Assembly (NCBI RefSeq): GCF_013112485.1
Contig: NZ_JABFHG010000004.1
Span: forward strand, 351,755-415,754
Length of the DNA stretch: 64,000 nt
Direction of reading: 5' to 3'
Source of the DNA: Roseicella sp. DB1501
Lineage (GTDB): Bacteria > Pseudomonadota > Alphaproteobacteria > Acetobacterales > Acetobacteraceae
Shown piece after piece: positions 1 through 7,586 of the stretch (the stretch's first letter is position 1; each line of letters starts with the position of its first letter). The notes below the pieces were generated by a model, which ran no database searches, had not been told where the DNA came from, and worked only from the letters and a program-made list of their open reading frames with translations. A program made the position numbers and the translations under genes.

Positions 1-84
1 GGCGAGGATCAAATCGAACGGACCGAAGGCGGGCATCAACGTGCGGCAATCGCCTGTCAGCACGGTCGGCGTGGAGATCGTCAT
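1..84 (-). CDS. DNA methyltransferase, N-terminal fragment running off the window
   Basis: Only the first 28 codons are inside the window. The translated start contains GDCRTLMPAFGPFDLILA, which resembles the opening of beta-class site-specific DNA methyltransferases, where a GDC segment is followed by a DLILADPPY catalytic motif; that motif would lie just past the edge. The ATG overlaps the parA stop codon in an ATGA arrangement, so the gene is translationally coupled to parA and is the downstream member of a repA-parA-methylase operon. The call rests on a short peptide and on context; the catalytic motif itself is not visible. Confidence 0.6.
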   Translation of the reverse strand, partial: MTISTPTVLTGDCRTLMPAFGPFDLILA

Positions 85-734
85 GGGACGATCCCCTTGA
101 CGGTGAGTCGGTCTATCTCGGTCGCCAAGGCCGCGATCTCGCGCGCGGCGAGCGTATCGCCCTCCAACTCGCCGACCAGATGCCCGGATTGCGCGGCCGT
201 GGCGAAGGCGATGCGCTGCCCGATCGTCGTCGCCAACACCGGCGGGTCATGGTCGGCGAGCGTCTCGGCCGTCTCGCGGGCGAGCACGGTGCGGGCGCCG
301 CAGCGGTTGAGGACGAAGCGGGCGACCAGACCAGGGCGATAGATGCGCGCTTCGCGGAGAAGCGCGAGCATCTCGGCCGAGGCCCAGCCGTCAAACGGAG
401 ATGGCTGGACCGGGAGCAACACCAGATCCGCCGCCAACAGCGCCGAGCGCATGAGACTGGCGATGCGCGGCGGGCCGTCGATGACGACGTGATCGGCGTT
501 GCGGGCCAGCTCGGGCGCTTCCCGATGGAGCGTGTCGCGCGCCAGGCCAACGACGCCGAACAGCCGCGGGATACCCTCCCTGGCGCGCTGCTGCGACCAG
601 TCGAGCGCCGAGCCTTGGGGATCGGCGTCGACGAGCGTGACGCGTCTTCCCCTCCCGGCCCATTCTCCGGCCAGGTTAAGCGCCAGCGTCGTCTTGCCGG
701 CGCCACCCTTCTGGTTAAGGAACGCCACGATCAT
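81..734 (-). CDS. parA: ParA-family partition ATPase
   Basis: A 217-aa ParA/MinD-type ATPase. It opens with a deviant Walker A motif KGGAGKTT at residues 9-16, and VDADPQGS follows near residues 36-43, as usual in the family. Such proteins bind DNA non-specifically with ATP and move or stabilise replicons with a ParB partner; on integrative elements they help keep the excised circle. The start overlaps the repA stop by four bases and its own stop overlaps the methyltransferase start, giving a tight three-gene operon. The usual partner would be the large ParB-family protein at 20,728-22,863, but that pairing is inferred only from the shared island. Confidence 0.93.
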   Translation of the reverse strand: MIVAFLNQKGGAGKTTLALNLAGEWAGRGRRVTLVDADPQGSALDWSQQRAREGIPRLFGVVGLARDTLHREAPELARNADHVVIDGPPRIASLMRSALLAADLVLLPVQPSPFDGWASAEMLALLREARIYRPGLVARFVLNRCGARTVLARETAETLADHDPPVLATTIGQRIAFATAAQSGHLVGELEGDTLAAREIAALATEIDRLTVKGIVP

Positions 735-1879
735 CGCGTTCCTCCCGAGGAATCGAGAGGACGATGTGGCGTGGCGGAAGCATTGTGGACCGTAGGTCCG
801 TTCTTGCGAAGCGGAGCTACCTTTGCGGAGTCTGCCGATTTGCCGGACGCGAACTCATCCGCGACGTTTTCCACATCGCGCGCGCGCTCTTCAAAGTTAG
901 ATTCTTCGTTAGACTCTAAGTTAAGAGCGCAATTTCTGCTTTTCTCGTCGTGGGTTAAAGCAGATTTGGGTTCCCGATGGCACGATACTCGGGTTCCTGA
1001 TGGCACGACATGGCCGGTTCCCGATAGCACGACGCGGTTCACAGCTTGTCCACACGACGCCGCCGGCTCGAACGCGAGCAGCGTCCGGCCGCCGATCTCA
1101 ACCTCGATGAACAGCGTGTAGCCGGGCAGCGGCTGGCGGCGGATGATGTCCCGCAGCTCAAAGGCGAAGCGCTTGAATGGCGATAGGCTGCCGGATTTCA
1201 GATGAAGATGGCGGAAGTCGAAGCGCCAGCCGTTGCGCTGGCGGCCGCCGTGTTTGCGCACCAGCCGGTAGAGCCAGCGGTCAAGCCCGCCGGTCAAACG
1301 GAAGTAGGCGCGGTCGATGGTCAGCACGAGGGCGTCATCGAGGACGGCGCGGTAGAACCAGTCCGGCACGATCAGTTCTATGCCGTCGGGCCTGCCGTTC
1401 TGATCCGTGCGCTCTTGCCACTCGTTGATCCAGGAGAAGCGATGACGTCGGCCCTCGGCGGACTGTCGGATCGAGGTGGTGACGGTGGTCGATTGTAAGC
1501 GGTCGAGCGCGGCCTTGAGGCGCTGGTAGTCGCGAAGAGACGTGCCGCGGCCAATGAAGGTAAGGATTTCGTAGGGCGTCGCGGCCATCAGCCGCGAGGT
1601 GCGAAAGCCGGCGTCGCGCGCTTCCACGATCTGGCTCGCCGCCCAGATCAGGATGTCGGCGTCCCAAATTGTGGCCATGCCATGATCGGGCACTGCTTCT
1701 ACGCGGATCGCGATGTTGCCCGTGGCGAAGTCGATGGGCGCGACGCGATGCGTCTTTGCGAGGGAGAAAAAGGGATAGGCCATGAGATCCTGCGCATCTC
1801 GTGGCGCGAAGTCGCCGGGGATCGCCCGGAACAGATCAAGCTGCCCGCGCTCCGACGGATGCCGATGTCGCGCCACCAT
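731..1879 (-). CDS. repA: RepA-like replication initiator of the island
   Basis: This 382-aa protein matches the replication initiator A family found on alphaproteobacterial plasmids and integrative elements. The recognisable part covers about residues 35-280, with MAYPFFSLAK, a WDADILIW segment and a basic region around GGLDRWLYRLVRKH. The last 100 residues are polar and low in recognisable motifs. It probably supports replication of the excised element. Its stop overlaps the parA start by four bases, and the HTH gene at 1,898 lies 18 bases upstream, so it belongs to the same minus-strand operon. I recognise the family from sequence pattern alone; no origin repeats were identified. Confidence 0.85.
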   Translation of the reverse strand: MVARHRHPSERGQLDLFRAIPGDFAPRDAQDLMAYPFFSLAKTHRVAPIDFATGNIAIRVEAVPDHGMATIWDADILIWAASQIVEARDAGFRTSRLMAATPYEILTFIGRGTSLRDYQRLKAALDRLQSTTVTTSIRQSAEGRRHRFSWINEWQERTDQNGRPDGIELIVPDWFYRAVLDDALVLTIDRAYFRLTGGLDRWLYRLVRKHGGRQRNGWRFDFRHLHLKSGSLSPFKRFAFELRDIIRRQPLPGYTLFIEVEIGGRTLLAFEPAASCGQAVNRVVLSGTGHVVPSGTRVSCHREPKSALTHDEKSRNCALNLESNEESNFEERARDVENVADEFASGKSADSAKVAPLRKNGPTVHNASATPHRPLDSSGGTR

Positions 1880-1897
1880 TTGGAAAGCTGTCCGGGA

Positions 1898-2179
1898 TCA
1901 GCGTGTGGCGCGGCCGGGCTGCACGAGAGCAGACGGCGCGTGACGCTTCGCCGGCAGCACCTGTCCACGCGGATCGGAGGTCGAAGTGACGACGCCGCGT
2001 GCGGCCCAAGTTTCGAGATCGTCGACGGAATAAACGACGCGGCCGCCGAGCTTGCGATAAGCCGGTCCGGTCCCATAGGTCCGGTGCTTCTCGAGCGTCC
2101 GGGCGGAAAGACTGAGAAACTCGGCGGCTTCCTTGGTGCGCAGAAAGCGCGGCGGCAGAACGGCGGTATCGGGTCGCAT
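1898..2179 (-). CDS. AlpA/excisionase-like helix-turn-helix protein
   Basis: A 93-aa protein with a MerR/AlpA-type winged HTH at its N-terminus: FLRTKEAAEFLSLSARTLEK, then a YRKLGGRVVYSVDDLETW wing. Proteins of this size and fold act as excisionases or transcription activators on mobile elements. I chose the internal ATG at 2,179 over an upstream start because GGAGG sits eight bases before it on the minus strand. The gene lies directly upstream of repA. The tail after residue 60 is disordered-looking and not recognised. Confidence 0.75.
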   Translation of the reverse strand: MRPDTAVLPPRFLRTKEAAEFLSLSARTLEKHRTYGTGPAYRKLGGRVVYSVDDLETWAARGVVTSTSDPRGQVLPAKRHAPSALVQPGRATR

Positions 2180-2318
2180 GGATCGGGCCTCCGTGGGGGT
2201 GCGGGCGGCCGCTGCTTGGGAGCGGCCAACGACGGCCACGATGGCGGAGCGAAACCGGCGAGTTGCCGTGCGGACTTGGGGGTGTCAGAAATCCCACGCT
2301 GCGGCGAAGCGACGACGA
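2180..2318. other. Short intergenic stretch
   Basis: It contains the Shine-Dalgarno sequence of the HTH gene and nothing else I can recognise. Confidence 0.5.
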
Positions 2319-3099
2319 TCAGCGTTTGGACCGATGGCGATGACGAAGCAGATCGCGATAGCCGCCTGCGATCATGGCGCGAGCATCACGCAATAGGGAC
2401 ATGACGGCGTAGCGCGACGAGGAGACTTGCCACTCGTCACGGGTAATTCGGCCGATACGGAAGATGACTTCGGCGATCTCTTGTTGGGTAGCGCCGTCGC
2501 GTGCGCCATCGAAGGCTTGCAGCATCCGACGCGCCCGCGCTCGCTGCTGACGAGTTAGGCGTTTATCCGATGGAACGACGCGGCCCTGGAGTGCCGCCAG
2601 CAGGCGCTCGATGGCCTGCAGACGATCAAACCCTGTGACTCCAAGTGGCACGAGCGCGGCGAGCGGAGCGTCGGCCGGCGCGATGTCGAGACGCAGAACT
2701 TGCAAAGTTTGAGAATTGCCGAGGTCGTAAAGGCCGTGCGCGCCTTCTGCGTCGATATGCGAACTAATGCTTGGAAGGGTTGAACGATCGTCCCCGTCGC
2801 TTAACAGAACCTCCGGTGCGGATGCCAGGATAACGACACTCGTATCCTCTTGTGGCGACCAGAGAACGGGTGCGTCTGGCGGAGCTTGCAGAGGATCGAC
2901 CGGGAAATCGCAAACCCCATCGCTGACGAATAGTGTCTGCAAAGGCGCGCGGGTCGACGTCGCCTCGCGTCACCGCCTCGAAGTCCTGATCATAGGACTC
3001 GTTACGGCGAAGCCATTCCCAGGCGAGGTGGGAGGCGGTCAAATCCTCGACGTGATCGTAACTTGTCGAGGCGCGCCATTGGGATGCATCTGGCGTCAA
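2319..3099 (-). pseudogene. DUF6499-DUF2285 putative regulator broken by a frameshift
   Basis: Two overlapping reading frames together make one usual protein. The N-terminal part begins at TTG 3,099, preceded by a strong GGGAGGAG, and reads SYDHVEDLTASHLAWEWLRRN up to IRQRWGLRFP, as in the N-terminal DUF6499 region. The C-terminal part reads VDPLQAPPDAPVLWSPQEDT and runs through a DUF2285 DNA-binding-like domain to position 2,319. The frame changes by +1 at 2,901-2,907, where codons TTT CCC are followed by GG. Family members have both parts in one frame. It may be a true mutation, a sequencing error, or a programmed +1 shift on CCC; nothing here decides between them. Confidence 0.75.
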
Positions 3100-3217
3100 G
3101 CTCTCCTCCCATGAGTCTCGATCTAGCGACTTGTGGGGGAATTAGACTTCCCGGCTGGGTTGTCTTTGGGAAGACCAGCTATCTGCAACGGGTGATGCCT
3201 CGGAGACATCACCTTGA

Positions 3218-3490
3218 CTAAGGACGCTGGCTTTCGCGCACCAGCTCCCGATAGCCGTGCTCGGTCATCCAATTTGCGCGCGCTAAGTGAGCCTGGTGGA
3301 TGCGCTTGCATCGCGCGGGTTCGTGCTCAGGGTCCAGCCCGAACAGGATCTGAACTGCCTCGCGCCAATCGGCGCCGTCACGCGCCGAGTCGAGCAGCCG
3401 CAGGTAAAGGACCATGTGTTGGCGATCATAGGGAGTCAGCGTCTGACTCGAAGGCGGCTCGTCCAGGAATTGCGCAGGCGATTGTCCCAT
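3218..3490 (-). CDS. Small DUF2285-type protein
   Basis: A 90-aa protein with the DUF2285 pattern: LTPYDRQHMVLYLRLLDS, then DWREAVQILFGLDPEHEP and HLARANWMTEHGYRELV at the C-terminus. Small DUF2285 proteins are a fixed part of this class of alphaproteobacterial island and are thought to bind DNA; a function has not been settled as far as I know. It lies between the frameshifted DUF2285 gene and the XRE regulator, all on the minus strand. The ATG at 3,490 has only a weak ribosome binding site. Confidence 0.7.
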   Translation of the reverse strand: MGQSPAQFLDEPPSSQTLTPYDRQHMVLYLRLLDSARDGADWREAVQILFGLDPEHEPARCKRIHQAHLARANWMTEHGYRELVRESQRP

Positions 3491-3594
3491 CTCGGCACCG
3501 TATCCGTTTTGTTAACTACCTTGATCCCTGTCATTGCGTCGCAGCATGACGGGAACGAAAATAGTTGGGCGGATTTCGCTGCCTCAGAGAGACG

Positions 3595-3846
3595 CTATCG
3601 GCTTGATCGCTCGGTTCGCTCATTGAGGAGAAGCACACCTTCGCCCTTGTCCGTGGACAACAGGACGATTCCGGCGGCCTCAAGCGCCCTACGGATTTGA
3701 TCGCGTGTGGACTCATACACGTCCAACCCGCTTTCGGATTCGAGACGTTTGAGCGCGGTCAGTGATACCCGGGCCTCATCGGCAAGCGTTTCCTGTGTCC
3801 AACCCAGCAAGGCTCGCGCGGCCCGCGATTGTCGGGCGGTGATCAT
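3595..3846 (-). CDS. XRE-family transcriptional regulator
   Basis: An 83-aa HTH_3 protein. Residues 5-35 give the HTH (SRAARALLGWTQETLADEARVSLTALKRLE) and the rest is the usual EALEAAGI-type tail that ends small phage and island repressors. The ATG at 3,846 is preceded by GGAGGTGATC. A perfect 14-bp palindrome, GATCATGCATGATC (3,841-3,854), covers the start codon, and another palindrome lies 45 bases upstream, so autoregulation is likely. The gene probably controls the island regulatory genes around it. Confidence 0.85.
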   Translation of the reverse strand: MITARQSRAARALLGWTQETLADEARVSLTALKRLESESGLDVYESTRDQIRRALEAAGIVLLSTDKGEGVLLLNERTERSSR

Positions 3847-3889
3847 GCATGATCACCTCCCACACCGACCTGCGCGCACGCCAAAACTA

Positions 3890-3941
3890 CGACTATAATA
3901 GTCGGACTTAGCCGTGCTGACCACCTATAACTAGGCAATCG
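3890..3941 (-). promoter_or_regulatory. Candidate operator/promoter of the XRE gene
   Basis: GACTATAATAGTC at 3,891-3,903 is a perfect palindrome around one central base and contains a TATTAT -10-like element on the minus strand, about 45 bases before the XRE start. CTAGGCAATCG lies at 3,931-3,941. Both words (CGACTATAATAG and CTAGGCAATCG) recur at 23,615-23,641, upstream of the response regulator gene. A repressor site is inferred. Confidence 0.5.
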
Positions 3942-4002
3942 AGGTCTGGGCAAGTCTTTCGTGGAGTGCCTGATTCGGCGTCATGACGCGGAAATGGGGC
4001 GA

Positions 4003-4031
4003 AGGCCCCCGGCCGGTCGGGCCGGGGGCCT
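4003..4031 (-). terminator. Hairpin terminator after the broken DUF736 gene
   Basis: AGGCCCCCGGCC and GGCCGGGGGCCT form a perfect 12-bp stem with a 5-base loop, eight bases after the DUF736 stop codon. No T-run follows, so the terminator role is inferred from strength and position. Confidence 0.6.
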
Positions 4032-4038
4032 CGGGGCG

Positions 4039-4329
4039 TCAGTCGCTCCGCCGCCCGTTGGGGCGGGACCAGATCAGCGAGTAGCCCTCGCCATCCTCGT
4101 CGTTGAAGAGATTGGCGTAGATCGGGGCGTTGAAGCTCGGATCGTCGAGCTTGAGGCCCAGATAGTCGCGGCCCTCGTTGGAGCGCTTCGACCAGGCGGC
4201 ACCGATCTCGGCGCGACCGACCAGCACGCGGTGGCTGGGGGCGTTCTCGCCGGTGGCGCGGGTGTCGGGGACGATCCGCACGCCCTTGGCCTGGACGCTG
4301 AGGGTGACGATTTCGCCGGTGAAGCCCGC
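4039..4329 (-). pseudogene. DUF736 gene, 3' part (split by the transposon)
   Basis: Codons 15-110 of a DUF736 protein, beginning AGFTGEIVTLSVQAKG and ending IYANLFNDEDGEGYSLIWSR plus a short tail. The first 14 codons lie 6.6 kb away at 10,907-10,948. Joining GAG at 10,907 to GCG at 4,329 restores one open frame of about 110 aa, the normal family length. In-frame with this fragment a TAA stands directly upstream, formed by the transposon end. A GTG at 4,281 could still start a truncated product. DUF736 proteins are common on integrative elements and their role is unknown. Confidence 0.9.
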
Positions 4330-4337
4330 TTAGGTCA
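4330..4337 (+). repeat. Left terminal inverted repeat of the transposon
   Basis: TTAGGTCA, the exact reverse complement of 10,899-10,906, sits precisely at the break in the DUF736 frame. Confidence 0.85.
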
Positions 4338-4391
4338 GCCGTCGACTGTCATTCAGAGCGTAAGCTGTTGATCCGGCTTCGTCATTCGCTG

Positions 4392-4414
4392 AAGGACACT
4401 TTCGGGGTGTCCTT
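4392..4414. repeat. Subterminal hairpin near the left transposon end
   Basis: AAGGACAC and GTGTCCTT form a perfect 8-bp stem around a 7-base loop, followed on the plus strand by TT. It may be a bidirectional terminator that shields the element or a recombinase site. Confidence 0.5.
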
Positions 4415-4467
4415 TTGCCGGATCGCGGCGCCCCGAGGTGGAGCGCCGCGTCCGATGACTGGCCGCC

Positions 4468-4764
4468 TCAGCGCGACCAGATGAGGGCGTATCCGTCCTC
4501 GTTCTCGACGAGGCTCGCATAGATCGGAGCGGGGAAGCTCGGATCGTCGAGCTTGACGGAGTGATACTCCCGACCGGTCTCCTTGGCGGTCTTCTTCCAG
4601 CCGGCGCCGATCTCAATGGTGCCTGCCAGGGCGCGAAGGTCGGGCGACTTCTCGCTTTCCTTCTCGGCGACGACGAGGCGGGCCTTGATGTTGAGGTTGA
4701 GCGTCTTGATCACTCCGGCGAAAGAGCCGTCTTCGTTGCGGGTGAAGGTGCCGATCTGAGCCAT
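4468..4764 (-). CDS. DUF736 protein carried inside the transposon
   Basis: A 98-aa DUF736 protein: [20 protein letters not shown] at the start, [17 protein letters not shown] and [12 protein letters not shown] at the end. ATG 4,764 has AAGGAG eight bases upstream; a longer frame exists but its N-terminus is not family-like. It differs clearly from the split backbone DUF736, so it is not a recent duplicate of it. Its upstream region carries the same conserved leader found before the backbone DUF736 and DUF2493 genes. As the element sits in a DUF736 gene, this copy could replace the lost function; that is inference. Confidence 0.88.
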   Translation of the reverse strand: MAQIGTFTRNEDGSFAGVIKTLNLNIKARLVVAEKESEKSPDLRALAGTIEIGAGWKKTAKETGREYHSVKLDDPSFPAPIYASLVENEDGYALIWSR

Positions 4765-4789
4765 TTGTCTTCTCCTTTGCTGTATCAGG

Positions 4790-4911
4790 TCGCGACCATC
4801 GCGGCCTTGATGGCGATCGGAGAACACCGGGCGACCGGCCCGCACCCGAAGGGCCGAAATGGAATGGAGGGCGGCGCGGGGCCGGGCTTCTTGGTTAGCG
4901 CGAGGAAGCCG
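4790..4911 (-). promoter_or_regulatory. Conserved leader repeat, copy 1 (before transposon DUF736)
   Basis: On the minus strand the stretch ends in ATCGCCATCAAGGCCGCGAT followed by GGTCGCGACC, with CCCTTCGGG about 40 bases earlier and a CGCG..ACCAAGAAG block before that. The same blocks in the same order precede the genes at 10,948 and 14,027. All three copies can be read as a peptide ending in a (P/V)..(I/V)A(I/M)(K/E)AA-type motif, so a leader peptide or an RNA element is possible. Confidence 0.55.
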
Positions 4912-5212
4912 CGCGCAGGCGTCAGCCGAGCACGGCGGGGAAGAAGGTCGGCATCGCGCTGTTGCGGGATCGAGGTCGGACTGCTTCGCAGGCGAACCCG
5001 GTGTGAGATACGCCAGCAAGAAAGGCCGCAATGGACGCACCTCAGGCAGCCTGATGGAGGAGAAGGCCCTGGCTCATGACGCCGCAATCCGGACGATGAT
5101 GACATGCCGAGATCAGGCGCCGCGTTGCATCATGTCCCAGCCGCTCACTGCGGCGATAAGAAAGGCGAGCCTCGCCACCTTGCTCCTGGGGGATCAGCTT
5201 ATCGGCGCATCG
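4912..5212. other. Gap inside the transposon
   Basis: Between the DUF736 leader and the tnpC-like gene. No gene with a credible start and no clear repeat was seen. Confidence 0.4.
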
Positions 5213-5725
5213 CTATGGGCCGCGTGGCATAGGTGGGAGTGTCACGGTATCAGCGTCGCGCGTATCACCATCTGGCGATCGCAGCAGCGTCGGGCGGCGG
5301 AGAGTGTCGACCTCCTTCGTCAACTGCGCGCTGCGGCGTTCGGCCCTGTCGGCGCGACGTTCCGCCTCGATGGCACGCCGCATGAGTCCGGCATTCTCGG
5401 TCGCGAGCTGTCGAATCTGCTGCTGCATATCTTCGATCACGCTACGCTGTTCGGTGATCTTGTCTTCGATGGTGATGATCCGGTCGGGCACGCGCTGCTG
5501 CTGGCGGGCTCGGATGAGCTCGTCGAGGATACCGCGGTGATTGGCGTAGATGGCATTGCGGCCGACGCCCGCCTCGCGGGCCAGTGCTGCGACGGTCAGG
5601 CGCGCGATAGCTGTGTTGGAGCACTGCCCGTCCCCTCGGACCAAGCGATCGAGCGCGGCGCGTAGCTTCTCGGATGTCGCCTCCATACGCCTGTCATGTG
5701 GGTTTGCGGTCGGCGGCTTGGCCAT
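5213..5725 (-). CDS. tnpC: TnpC-like small transposition protein (HTH plus coiled coil)
   Basis: A 170-aa protein. An HTH-like segment reads LTVAALAREAGVGRNAIYAN (about residues 46-65) and is followed by a long heptad-rich helix, ENAGLMRRAIEAERRADRAERR, typical of a coiled coil. This matches the small third protein of Tn554-type transposons, which influences efficiency and orientation of transposition. ATG 5,725 is preceded by AGAGGAA and lies 32 bases inside the end of the upstream recombinase gene, so it is translationally coupled. The C-terminus is low-complexity. The family name is inferred from size, architecture and position. Confidence 0.72.
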   Translation of the reverse strand: MAKPPTANPHDRRMEATSEKLRAALDRLVRGDGQCSNTAIARLTVAALAREAGVGRNAIYANHRGILDELIRARQQQRVPDRIITIEDKITEQRSVIEDMQQQIRQLATENAGLMRRAIEAERRADRAERRSAQLTKEVDTLRRPTLLRSPDGDTRDADTVTLPPMPRGP

Positions 5726-7586
5726 GGGGTTCCTCTGTGGTGGAAAGATCGGACAAGATGCGCTCGCACTCGGCGATACGCGTTTTGGCGAGAACAAGGC
5801 TCGCCTCGTCGAGTCGCTGGTCAGCAATCAGAGTGAGATTGCGCTCGAGGCGAGCCCGCCAGACGGGCCGGTGACGCTCAGTGACAGCGAAGTTCGCGCA
5901 GCTCACGCAGGTGCTCTCGGTGCGCCATAGCGGGTTCGGGCCGCGTTCGTCGCCCATACAGGCGGCGGTCTCGTGGCGATAGACGCAGTAGCCCCAATCG
6001 CAGACGCCGAGCCGCATGCCACTGTCCTCGATAAGGAAATCGACATAGGCGGCAAGTTCGCCATCGCGGGTACGGCCCCGGAAGCGCGACCGCGATGACA
6101 ACAGGCGTCCGGCCTTGCCGCCGAGGCGCGAGGTAGTGAGCAGTTCCTCGAGAGCGGATCGTGTCTCTTCGAGGGTTTGGGCATCCACGAGCTCGCCCAG
6201 ATCGAAATCCGTGCCGACATAGGCGCTGTCGGTCATGATCCGGGTCACGTGCCCGAAATGATGCTGGAGGGCGTGAAGGCCGGTGCGGTCACGTTTACCA
6301 ACAAAGCGGGCGAAGGTCTTGCGGCCCTGATGCGTGGTCAGGTGCCAGGGCGAGCCGTCCTCCTTGCGGGGCAGATCGATGAAGGGAGCGAACCGCTCGT
6401 TCAGGCGGACGATGAGGGAACTGGCGGTTATGACCTCCGGGGCACGGCAGTCGACGATGCCGCTGCCGGCAAGGGAGAGCCAGAGTTCCGATCGCCCGGT
6501 CTCGGCGCGAAAAGGCTCCGACAGCCGATGCAGAATCTCGATGGCGCGCAGGACGGGTGGCGGCGCCGGCCACAGATGCGGGGTTCCGGCTTCATTGGCG
6601 GCGGTCTTGAATATCCGTCCACGGAGATAGGCAAAGACTTCGCTACCATCGGCGGATGAGTGCTCTTCGATGCAGTTTGCCTCAAGCGTCAGAATCTCCG
6701 AGACCCGCGCGCCAACCAGATAAGCGATGGTGATGAAGCAAGCCTCATGGATCCGGTTGATCAGCAGACGCAAATCCTTCGTCCGGGTCAGCGGTGCATG
6801 CCAGGGGGCCGCCTCGCCATCGATGGTAGAAAAGCGAAACGATGCGACGAGATTGCGAACGGCCTGCCGGTGGGTGAAGAAGGAGCGGCCCTGATCATGC
6901 ATACGGAACGGAACAGCCTGGTCGCGCAGCGCAATGACGTCATCGGCCGGCTGACCGATCAACCGGATTGCCGCCGAGACGAGTGGAACGGCGATGGCGT
7001 CCGGCGTGAAGGGCAAGCGGCGAACGGTGTGGGCGCTGAATCCGGAAAACCGGCTGGCACGCTCATCGCCAAAGGGATGCTCGGGCGGCGGGAACGCGAG
7101 CTTGGACCTCTGCTGATAGAGGGCGAGCAGAAGATTGGCGTAGTCATGTCTGGTGCCGGGCCTGATTGGCGCGCCCGCATGCGTTCGTCGTGCGGCGACG
7201 TGATGCATGAAGCGCTCGGCAGCATCGCGATCCAGTTCGTCGAAACCGTGCGTGGTCTGTTCGGTCATCCATCGGATCAGGACGCGAAGCTTGACCGCTG
7301 CCGTGACAAGCGACCGTGGCCGCGCCTGCCGACGGCCCGGCGGCGGATCGACGTGAAGCGACCATATGAAGGCGCGGGCGTCCTGCAGCCAACGGTCCCA
7401 TCTCTGGTCGGTGAAACGGCTGCCATCCGGGAGTTCGAAAGCCCAATCGATGAGAAGTTGATGGGATCTTAGATCGGGTCTCGCACTGTCGAAATACCAT
7501 TGAGGGTCGGTCCAAACCGACCGCGAAGACACGCCTTGTGGGGGATCGCAACGGCTCAGGTTCTTCGTGCGTGCTGGCATGATCAT
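5694..7586 (-). CDS. Large tyrosine recombinase, TnpB-like (second copy)
   Basis: A 630-aa tyrosine recombinase, the same length as TnpB of Tn554. The catalytic set is complete: Arg in LVGARVSEIL, HQGR in LTTHQGRKTFARF, His in HHFGHVTR and the nucleophile Tyr in MTDSAYVG. A C-terminal Cys cluster (GVCDWGYC, then TCVSCANF) looks like a zinc knuckle. The ATG at 7,586 overlaps the previous recombinase stop in an ATGA, and its own end overlaps tnpC. A complex of several recombinases is expected to recognise both ends of the element. Confidence 0.85.
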   Translation of the reverse strand: MIMPARTKNLSRCDPPQGVSSRSVWTDPQWYFDSARPDLRSHQLLIDWAFELPDGSRFTDQRWDRWLQDARAFIWSLHVDPPPGRRQARPRSLVTAAVKLRVLIRWMTEQTTHGFDELDRDAAERFMHHVAARRTHAGAPIRPGTRHDYANLLLALYQQRSKLAFPPPEHPFGDERASRFSGFSAHTVRRLPFTPDAIAVPLVSAAIRLIGQPADDVIALRDQAVPFRMHDQGRSFFTHRQAVRNLVASFRFSTIDGEAAPWHAPLTRTKDLRLLINRIHEACFITIAYLVGARVSEILTLEANCIEEHSSADGSEVFAYLRGRIFKTAANEAGTPHLWPAPPPVLRAIEILHRLSEPFRAETGRSELWLSLAGSGIVDCRAPEVITASSLIVRLNERFAPFIDLPRKEDGSPWHLTTHQGRKTFARFVGKRDRTGLHALQHHFGHVTRIMTDSAYVGTDFDLGELVDAQTLEETRSALEELLTTSRLGGKAGRLLSSRSRFRGRTRDGELAAYVDFLIEDSGMRLGVCDWGYCVYRHETAACMGDERGPNPLWRTESTCVSCANFAVTERHRPVWRARLERNLTLIADQRLDEASLVLAKTRIAECERILSDLSTTEEPHGQAADRKPT

